In this document: positions 57,637-64,000 of the stretch, piece after piece | Numbering within the stretch: the first letter of the stretch is position 1 | Layout of the letters: the number at the start of each line of letters is the position of its first letter | Source of the DNA: Nocardia albiluteola | GTDB lineage: Bacteria; Actinomycetota; Actinomycetes; Mycobacteriales; Mycobacteriaceae | Direction of reading: 5' to 3' | DNA: 64,000 nucleotides | Assembly: GCF_018860155.1 (NCBI RefSeq) | Contig: NZ_JAHKNI010000005.1 | Location: 248,001 to 312,000, forward strand | Program-made: the position numbers and the translations under genes | The notes under the pieces: model-generated | Database searches by the model: none | What the model was told of the DNA's origin: nothing | Seen by the model: the letters and a program-made list of their open reading frames with translations, nothing else

Positions 57637-60518
57637 GATTCACGGTGCTGGGTGAGTTGCGCGCGCGGTCCGCGGACGCCGAGCTGGAGCTCGGCCCGCC
57701 GCAACGGCGGGCGGTGCTGGCCGCGCTGCTGCTGCATGCCGGACGAACCGCGACGGTGGAGCAGCTGGTGGATGCGGTGTGGGGTGACGAGCCGACCGCT
57801 TCGGCCGTGGGTGCGCTGCGCAACCACGTCGCGCTGCTGCGCCGCGTGGGTCCGGCCGAACTGCTGACCAGCACCGCAGGCGGCTACCGGCTGCGTGCGC
57901 CGCTCGGCGCGGTGGATGTGGAGCTCGCCTACGAGCACCTCGCCGCCGCGGAGGCACACGCCCGCGATCCGGAGGCGGCTCGGCGCGAATTGTCTGCGGC
58001 GCTGCGGTTGTGGACCGGTACGCCGCTGTCCGGGGTGCCCGGTCCGTTCGCGGCCGGCCAGCGCGGGCGGTTCATCGAGCTGCGGCTGGCGGTCCTGGAG
58101 AAACGGCTGGCGGCGGACATGGCGCTGGGCCGGCACCTGGAGATCCTGCCCGAGCTGTCCGAGTTGGTCGCGGAGTATCCGCACCGGGAGCGGTTCCGGG
58201 TGCTGCATATCGAGGCGCTGCATCGGGCCGGGCGCCGCGCCGAGGGGTTGGAGGCATACGCCGCGACCAGGCGGCTGCTGGTCGACGAACTGGGGCTCGA
58301 GCCCGGCGAACGACTCCGCGCGTTACACGCCGGCATCCTGCGCGGCCAGGGGCCCGCCTCGGCGTCCGGGGAGGCCGTCGTTCCGGCGCAGCTGCCCGCC
58401 GACATCGGCCGCTTCGTGGGACGGGCCGGCCCGGTGGCGGAGATTACCGGCCATCTGATCGGGGACCCCGGTGCCGGTGCACCCGTCGCGGTGGTCAGCG
58501 GCATGGGCGGCATCGGCAAGAGTGCCGTGGCGGTGCGGGTCGCCCACGCGGTCCGCGAGCACTTCACCGACGGGCAGCTCTATGTCGACCTGCGGGGCGA
58601 TTCGTCACTACCGGCCGACCCGGCCGAGGTGCTGGGCGATCTGCTGCGGGCGCTGGGCGAGGTCGAGGGACAGATTCCCGCCGCCTCGGTGCAGCGCGCG
58701 GCGCGATTGCGCGGGCGGCTGGCGGGCCGGCGGGTACTGCTGGTTCTGGACAACGCCCGCGACGCCGCACAGGTGGCGCCGCTCGTGCCGGACACCCCCG
58801 GCAGCGCCGTACTGATCACCAGCCGGTCGGCGATGGTCGATGTGCCCGGCGCGCGGCTGACCAGGCTGGCGATGATGACGGTCGCGGAGGCACATGAGCT
58901 GTTCACCGTGCTGGTCGGCGAGCGGCGCGTCGCCGCCGAGCCGGCCGCGGCCGACCGGCTGGTGGAGGCGAGCGGGCAGCATCCGCTCGCGCTGCGCATC
59001 CTCGGCGCTCGGCTCGCCGCGCGGCCGGCCTGGCTGCTGGCCGACATCGTCGATCGGCTCGCGGACGAGCGGCGCGTCCTGTCCGAGCTGCGCACCGGTG
59101 AGATGGCGATCGATACCTGCTTCCGGATGAGCTACGACCAATTGGATCCCGCTCAGGCCACCGCGCTCGGCCTGCTGGCGGTGCCCGACGTCGGCGAGGT
59201 GTCGATTCCGGCGGCCGCGGCGATCCTGGGATGCGGTCCGGTCGAGGCGGAACGGCTGTGCCGGTCGCTGGTCGATTTGAGTCTGCTGGAGAGCTGGCAC
59301 CCCGGCCGATACCGGCTGCACGATCTCACCCGTCTGTTCGGCCGCCGGCGTGCGGACGCCGGCGACGTCGAACCCATCCGGCGGGTGCTCGACTTCTATC
59401 TCGCCGCGGTGCTCGAGCTGATCCGGGCCGCACAGCCGACATCGCGGCTGCGCGAGTATGTGGCCCGGCCGCATGCCGCCGACCGGGCACTGCCGGACGT
59501 CACGGCCGCCCACCGGTGGCTCAATGCCGAGCATCCGAACATCATCCGCATCTATCGGCAGATCGCCGCCGCGCCGACGCGCGAAACGATCGAGCTGGCA
59601 GCGGATTTGGCGTGGGCCATGGCCGAGTTGATCGACAACGGGCCGTATTCGCAGGAATTGGCCGCGGCGTTGCGTGCACTTCTCGATGGCGCCGTTGCCG
59701 TGGGACATCGGCGCGGGGAAATGCGGATCCGTGCCGCCCTGGGTGCGGTGCTGGTCTTCGGGATCGGGCACGTGTCCGAGGCGCTCGGGCAGTTGCGGCA
59801 GGTGCTGGACGGCGGGGGAGACGATGCCCGGCTCGCGGGCTTCGCCGCATCGGTGGCCACGTTCTGCAGCACCGGCGAGCCCCAGGCCACGATCGAGTAC
59901 TTCGAGCTGGCCCGCAGGCTGGCCGAGCAGGTCGGCGACCAGGGCCTATCCGCATATGTGCACTGCAGTGCGGCCAAGGTGCTGGGCGACGCCGGCCGCT
60001 ACGACGACGCCGCGGCCAGCGCCGAGGAGGGCACCCGGCTCGCCCACGCCATCGGGCACCGGGCCACGGAGGCGACCGGGTACCACGAGCGGGCCGCCAT
60101 CGCCTCGTTCCAGGGCGAGCATGAGCGCGCGCTGGAACTGTGCGAGCACGCGGTGTCGCTGGCACGCGAATGCGGCACCCGGGCCAACGAGGCCTGGGCG
60201 CTGGGCAGGCTCGCGCAGGTGCATCTGCTTGCGGGCCGGTTGGCGGCTGCGGAGGAGGCGGCCGTCGTGGCCGCGCGGCTGCAGGCGGAGACCGCCGGTC
60301 CGATGCCCTATGGAAAGTTGTTGGTGCTCTTGGGCATTATTCGAAACGCCGCCGGCAAGGCGGATGCCGCGCAGCAGGTGTTCCGGGAGGCCGCGCGGAT
60401 CTACACGCTGCTGCCTGGCGTGGACGGCAACCGGCAGCGTGTCGATGAGAATCTCGAGGCGCCGATCGCGATGATCCTGAGCGGTTATATCGACGAGGTG
60501 CTGGCCGAGCAGGCCTGA
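57630..60518 (+). CDS. AfsR/SARP-type regulator: BTAD, ATPase and TPR
   Basis: 962 residues from ATG 57630. An OmpR-like winged helix (1-90, LRFTVLGELRARSADAELEL) is followed by a bacterial transcriptional activation domain (about 95-240, AYAATRRLLVDELGLEPGER). Then comes an NB-ARC ATPase with Walker A GMGGIGKSAV near 290 and LLVLDNARDA, a winged-helix arm, and TPR repeats from about 620. This is the AfsR architecture, an ATP-dependent activator of secondary metabolism or development. Its 3' end overlaps the next, converging regulator by 34 bases. Confidence 0.92.
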   Translation: MLRFTVLGELRARSADAELELGPPQRRAVLAALLLHAGRTATVEQLVDAVWGDEPTASAVGALRNHVALLRRVGPAELLTSTAGGYRLRAPLGAVDVELAYEHLAAAEAHARDPEAARRELSAALRLWTGTPLSGVPGPFAAGQRGRFIELRLAVLEKRLAADMALGRHLEILPELSELVAEYPHRERFRVLHIEALHRAGRRAEGLEAYAATRRLLVDELGLEPGERLRALHAGILRGQGPASASGEAVVPAQLPADIGRFVGRAGPVAEITGHLIGDPGAGAPVAVVSGMGGIGKSAVAVRVAHAVREHFTDGQLYVDLRGDSSLPADPAEVLGDLLRALGEVEGQIPAASVQRAARLRGRLAGRRVLLVLDNARDAAQVAPLVPDTPGSAVLITSRSAMVDVPGARLTRLAMMTVAEAHELFTVLVGERRVAAEPAAADRLVEASGQHPLALRILGARLAARPAWLLADIVDRLADERRVLSELRTGEMAIDTCFRMSYDQLDPAQATALGLLAVPDVGEVSIPAAAAILGCGPVEAERLCRSLVDLSLLESWHPGRYRLHDLTRLFGRRRADAGDVEPIRRVLDFYLAAVLELIRAAQPTSRLREYVARPHAADRALPDVTAAHRWLNAEHPNIIRIYRQIAAAPTRETIELAADLAWAMAELIDNGPYSQELAAALRALLDGAVAVGHRRGEMRIRAALGAVLVFGIGHVSEALGQLRQVLDGGGDDARLAGFAASVATFCSTGEPQATIEYFELARRLAEQVGDQGLSAYVHCSAAKVLGDAGRYDDAAASAEEGTRLAHAIGHRATEATGYHERAAIASFQGEHERALELCEHAVSLARECGTRANEAWALGRLAQVHLLAGRLAAAEEAAVVAARLQAETAGPMPYGKLLVLLGIIRNAAGKADAAQQVFREAARIYTLLPGVDGNRQRVDENLEAPIAMILSGYIDEVLAEQA

Positions 60519-62269
60519 GCGAGGGTGGCGGGGTCCAGGTCGTCCCGTTCGTCCGGGGCGAGCGTCAGGGCGAAGGCGCGCATCAGGTCGTGGTAGCGAA
60601 ACCGGCCGCGCTGCCAGGACTGCAACATGCCGGAATCGACCAGTGATTCACACAGGTCCTCCGCCGCGGCGGGGCTCACCCGCAGCACCGCGGCGGCGAC
60701 CTCCGAGGTGATGTCCGGAATCTCCAGGTGTGCGCACAGCCGGAACAGTCGCCGTTCCCGTTCGGGCAGTTCGTCGTAGCCCGCCCGGAACAGCGTGTCG
60801 ACCGCTCGCCCGCCGGCGCGGAGCCGGGCCAGGCCGTCGCGTCCGGTCAGCTCGGCGACCTGCGCGGAGAGGGTCCGGGTGGGCCGGGCGGCGATGCGGG
60901 TGGCGGCGATATGAATTGCCAGGGGCAGATGTCCGCAGCGCGCAACGAGATTCGCGCACGCCCCCGGCTCCGCCTGGACCCTGGCCGGGCCGACGACGCG
61001 CCGAACCAGCTCGGTGGCCTCCGCGTCGTCGAACATCGGCAGGTGGTGCACGCGACCACCCGCGCACGTGTCGATCGGCCGCCGGGCGGTGAGGATCGTC
61101 GCGCATCCGGCGGCGCCGGGCAACAGCGGCGACACCTGGCCGGCGTCCAGGGCATTGTCGAGGATGATCAGCACGCGGCGTCCACTGAGCACCGATCGGT
61201 ACAGCGCGGTCCGTTCTTCCTGACCGTCCGGGATCTGCGCGTCCGGAACGCCCAGTGCCCGAAGGAATTCGCCGAGCACCGCCGCGGCGGCCCGCGGCCG
61301 CATGCCGCCGGAACCGTGCAGATCCGCGAAGAGCCGGCCGTCCGGGAATCGGTCCGCCAGCAGGTGCCCGATCCGGATCGCGACCATGGTCTTGCCCACG
61401 CCGCCCATGCCGGTGATGGTCTCGACCACCGTGCCGGTCGCGCGGTCGATGTTGTCGATGATCGCGGTCAGAACCGCTGTGCGGCCCGTGAAATCGCCGT
61501 CGTCGGCGGGGAGTTGCGCCGCGGCCGGGAGCTCGGGCGCCGGATCGTCGGCCAGGATGCTTCGATGCACCGCGGTCAGGCCGGGGCCCGGCTCCACCCC
61601 GAACTCGTCGGTCAGCCCGCGGTGGACCTCCCGGTACAACTCGAGCGCCTCGGCGCGGCGACCCGCGCGATGCAGGGCCGTCATCAGCAGCGCGGGTAAC
61701 CGCTCGTCGTGCGGATTGTCCTGGACCAGGGGGCCCAGTTCGACTATCGCGCGCAGCGGATCGCCTCGCTCCAGCTCGACCTCCAGGGCGATCGACTGCA
61801 GCGCGAGGTGGATCTCGCGCAACCTGACGCGCTCGGTCGCGGCCCACCCGCCCGGCACGCCCTCGAGCGGGGCGCCGCGCCACAGGTCCAGCGCCGTGCG
61901 GGCGACACGGTCGGCGTCCCCCCGGTGCGGGCCCGCGCACAACGCCGCGGCCTCGGCGTGCGCCTCGGTGAATCGGTCGATATCGAGATCGATGCCGCCG
62001 GACAACCGATAGCCCTCGGCCACCGACTCGATCGTCACCTCGCCCGCCGCCAGCCGGCGCAGCGCCGAGACGTAGTTGCGCAGCGCCGACACGGCGGATG
62101 CGGGCCGATCCTCGCCCCAGACGGCGGCCAGCAGGTCCACGATCGTCACGATCCGTCCGTGCCGGGCAGCCAGGATCGCCAGCACCGCAGCCGGTTTGGG
62201 CGGCAGACCGGAAATCTCCTGTGGCCCCGCCCATATCCGGGTCGGACCCAGCAACGACACGCGCAACAT
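60485..62269 (-). CDS. AfsR-like regulator lacking the TPR part
   Basis: 594 residues. Winged helix MLRVSLLGPTRIW with LAAVWGEDRPASAVSALRNY, BTAD (LYREVHRGLTDEFGVEPGPG), then NB-ARC with Walker A GMGGVGKTM near residue 285 and LIILDNALDA. It ends after the NB-ARC arm (LMRAFALTLAPDERDDLDP), so the sensory TPR array of the neighbour is absent. It is transcribed away from the third regulator's 3' end, 30 bases downstream of it, so both may share a transcript. Confidence 0.9.
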   Translation of the reverse strand: MLRVSLLGPTRIWAGPQEISGLPPKPAAVLAILAARHGRIVTIVDLLAAVWGEDRPASAVSALRNYVSALRRLAAGEVTIESVAEGYRLSGGIDLDIDRFTEAHAEAAALCAGPHRGDADRVARTALDLWRGAPLEGVPGGWAATERVRLREIHLALQSIALEVELERGDPLRAIVELGPLVQDNPHDERLPALLMTALHRAGRRAEALELYREVHRGLTDEFGVEPGPGLTAVHRSILADDPAPELPAAAQLPADDGDFTGRTAVLTAIIDNIDRATGTVVETITGMGGVGKTMVAIRIGHLLADRFPDGRLFADLHGSGGMRPRAAAAVLGEFLRALGVPDAQIPDGQEERTALYRSVLSGRRVLIILDNALDAGQVSPLLPGAAGCATILTARRPIDTCAGGRVHHLPMFDDAEATELVRRVVGPARVQAEPGACANLVARCGHLPLAIHIAATRIAARPTRTLSAQVAELTGRDGLARLRAGGRAVDTLFRAGYDELPERERRLFRLCAHLEIPDITSEVAAAVLRVSPAAAEDLCESLVDSGMLQSWQRGRFRYHDLMRAFALTLAPDERDDLDPATLAQACSASTSSI

Positions 62270-62299
62270 AACCGGTCCACTTTACCGGCGCCGGCGGGG

Positions 62300-64000
62300 T
62301 CAGCAGGTCCGGGCGAATACCCGCACCAGGTCGTGGTAGCCGTAGCGGATGTGGCCGGTGGATTCGAGCAAACCGAAGTCGACCAGTTCCTCACACAGTC
62401 GTTCGACATGAAAGCGGGGCCGGTCGAGCACCGCCGCCGCGGCCGTGGGCGAGAGGTAGTTGTCGTCGGTGTCGGCGAGCAGCCGGAACGCGCGGATCTG
62501 TTCGAGGCTGAGGCAGTCGAGACTGCGCCGGAAGGTCTGGTCCAGCGCCATCTCCGTGGTGCGGAAGTGGTCGAGGCGGTGGCGTTCGGCCGTCATGCGC
62601 TCCGCCTCGGCGCCGAGGGACCACCGCGGCCGGGTGGCAATCCGCCCGGCGACGATTCGAATGGCAAGCGGCAGCAGGCCGCACAGCTCGACGATCCGTT
62701 GGACCGCTGTGGTCTCGCGCGCGACGCGCTCGGGACCCACGATCCGGCCGAACAGCGCCACCGCCTCGTCCGGTTCGAACAGGTCCAGCCGAAACGACTG
62801 CGCACCAGGCAGTGTGGTCATCGGCCGCCGACCGGTGATGATCACCGCGCAGTCCGCGTTGCCCGGCAGCAGCGGGGCGCACTGATCGGCATCGGCGGCA
62901 TTGTCGAGCACGACCAGGACCCGCCGACCGGACAGCACCGAGCGGAACAGCGCCGCCCGGGCCGCAGTGTCGGCGGGCACCTCGGGCTCGGGCACGCCCA
63001 GTGCGCGCAGGAAGTGAGCCAGCGCCGCCTGCGGGGTGGTGTCGCGCAGATCGGCGAACAGCTGACCGTCGGGAAAGTGTTGTCGCACACGGTGTGCCAC
63101 GTGCAGGGCCAGTGTGGTCTTGCCGATTCCGCCCATTCCGTAGAGCGCGGCCACCGGGGTCGCGCCCGCGGGCCGGTCGGTCGTCATCGCGCACAGCTGC
63201 CCGACGAGCGTCTCGCGGCCGGTGAAATCCGCTGTGTCCGGTGGCAATTGAGCGGGTGGGCGGGCCTGCGCGGCCGCCGCGGGATCGGGCACGGTGTCGG
63301 TCAATATGCGCTGGTGCAGGTCGGTCAGCGCCTGGCTCGGCTCGAGGCCCAGTTCGATGAACTGCCGCCGGGTGTCGTGGAACACCCGCAGGGCGTCCAC
63401 CCGGCGGCCCGCGCGGTGCAGCGCGGTCATCAGCAGGCTGCGCGAGTGCTCGCTGTGCGGATCCAGCGCGACCAGCGTTTCCAGCTCGGCGACGGCGTGA
63501 TCGATGCGGCCCCGGTCGAGATCGACCGAGATCGCGGTCAGGCGCATGGCCCGCCGGATGGCGCGCAGCCGGGCGCGTTCGGCCTCGGCCCACGGCCCGG
63601 GCACGCCGGTGAGCGGATCGCCGCGCCAGCGGTCCCCCGCCTGTCGCAGCGCCGCGTCGGCGGTGTCCAGATCGCCTGCGTGGTAAGCGGTCTCGGACTC
63701 CGCGCGCAGTCGTTCCATGACGCGGACGTCGAGGTCGACGGGCAGGGACGGGTCGATGCGATAGCCGCCGCCGCACGACTGCAGCACCGTGCCGCCGAGC
63801 AATCGGCGAATGGACCAGACGTAGTTGCGCAATGCGCCCAGGGCCGAGGGCGGTCGCTCCGGACCCCAGATGCCGTCCAGCAGTTCGGTGACCGACACTG
63901 TGCGGCCGTGTTCGGCGGCCAGCATCGCGAGCACGGCCTGTTGTTTCGGCGGCAGCGGGTCGATCTCGATCTCCCCGGCCCGGATCTCGACGGTTCCGAG
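62300..64000 (-). CDS. AfsR-like regulator, 5' end outside window
   Basis: 567 codons are visible; the start lies beyond the right edge, since the frame is still open within the winged helix at 64000 (PLPPKQQAVLAMLAAEHGR). BTAD (FHDTRRQFIELGLEPSQALT), then NB-ARC with GMGGIGKTTLAL and LVVLDNAADADQC. Like its neighbour it stops after the NB-ARC arm, at LVRVFARTC. The two minus-strand regulators are recognisably similar in every block and probably arose by tandem duplication. Confidence 0.9.
   Translation of the reverse strand, partial: LGTVEIRAGEIEIDPLPPKQQAVLAMLAAEHGRTVSVTELLDGIWGPERPPSALGALRNYVWSIRRLLGGTVLQSCGGGYRIDPSLPVDLDVRVMERLRAESETAYHAGDLDTADAALRQAGDRWRGDPLTGVPGPWAEAERARLRAIRRAMRLTAISVDLDRGRIDHAVAELETLVALDPHSEHSRSLLMTALHRAGRRVDALRVFHDTRRQFIELGLEPSQALTDLHQRILTDTVPDPAAAAQARPPAQLPPDTADFTGRETLVGQLCAMTTDRPAGATPVAALYGMGGIGKTTLALHVAHRVRQHFPDGQLFADLRDTTPQAALAHFLRALGVPEPEVPADTAARAALFRSVLSGRRVLVVLDNAADADQCAPLLPGNADCAVIITGRRPMTTLPGAQSFRLDLFEPDEAVALFGRIVGPERVARETTAVQRIVELCGLLPLAIRIVAGRIATRPRWSLGAEAERMTAERHRLDHFRTTEMALDQTFRRSLDCLSLEQIRAFRLLADTDDNYLSPTAAAAVLDRPRFHVERLCEELVDFGLLESTGHIRYGYHDLVRVFARTC

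Noticed and set aside
57630..64000. Secondary-metabolite gene cluster
   Set aside because: Three SARP-type regulators are present but no synthase, tailoring or export gene accompanies them inside the window.

Overview
The window is high-GC DNA from a mycolic-acid actinobacterium, most likely Nocardia or a close relative. The basis is codon use, GTG starts, many TetR, MpaB and FAD enzymes, and gene order shared with Mycobacterium tuberculosis in two places. These are a DUF6542-to-ychF neighbourhood at the left and pimE, phhB, typA, lpqW and mshB at the right. No rRNA, tRNA, CRISPR array, integrase or transposase was found.

Left part (1-16.8 kb): mostly housekeeping DNA repair. It holds a partial DUF6542 membrane protein, rmuC, sbcD and sbcC (SbcC carries a large acidic insert in one arm), an adaptive-response pair alkA (Ada-AlkA fusion) and ogt, an orphan NarI-like membrane protein that appears to lack all heme-ligating histidines, a TetR/MpaB pair, a TPR protein, a HAD hydrolase and the universal ATPase ychF.

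Accessory part (16.7-46 kb): begins with repeats. The last 20 coding bases of ychF plus 44 bases downstream recur at 20.77 kb, so a 4.1-kb block (lipoprotein and membrane protein, diiron hydrolase, TetR) lies between direct repeats. A second repeat, a 52-base imperfect hairpin, lies directly after that junction and again at 29.95 kb, bracketing a 9.1-kb block. That block holds a RidA protein, a PknK-like kinase/ATPase/LuxR regulator, an F420 enzyme, a MerR regulator with several matching operators, a monooxygenase, a SnoaL protein, an epoxide hydrolase and a frameshifted cupin. After it come an FAD monooxygenase, a secreted hydrolase, a DGPF (YciI) protein with its ECF42 sigma factor, a truncated reductase, a methyltransferase/TetR operon with a clear palindromic operator, an importer plus zinc alcohol dehydrogenase operon, a hydrolase preceded by a candidate 17-codon leader ORF, a GNAT enzyme and an OpuC-type osmoprotectant importer whose ATPase has a repetitive tail.

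Right part (46.6-64 kb): cell-envelope genes. These are a protein with two copies of an unrecognised domain, a Tat-exported DUF1906 protein, a small nonapeptide-repeat protein, a secreted Ala/Pro-rich protein, pimE (phosphatidylinositol mannoside mannosyltransferase), phhB, typA, lpqW and mshB (mycothiol). It ends in three neighbouring AfsR/SARP-type BTAD-ATPase regulators, the last cut by the window edge.
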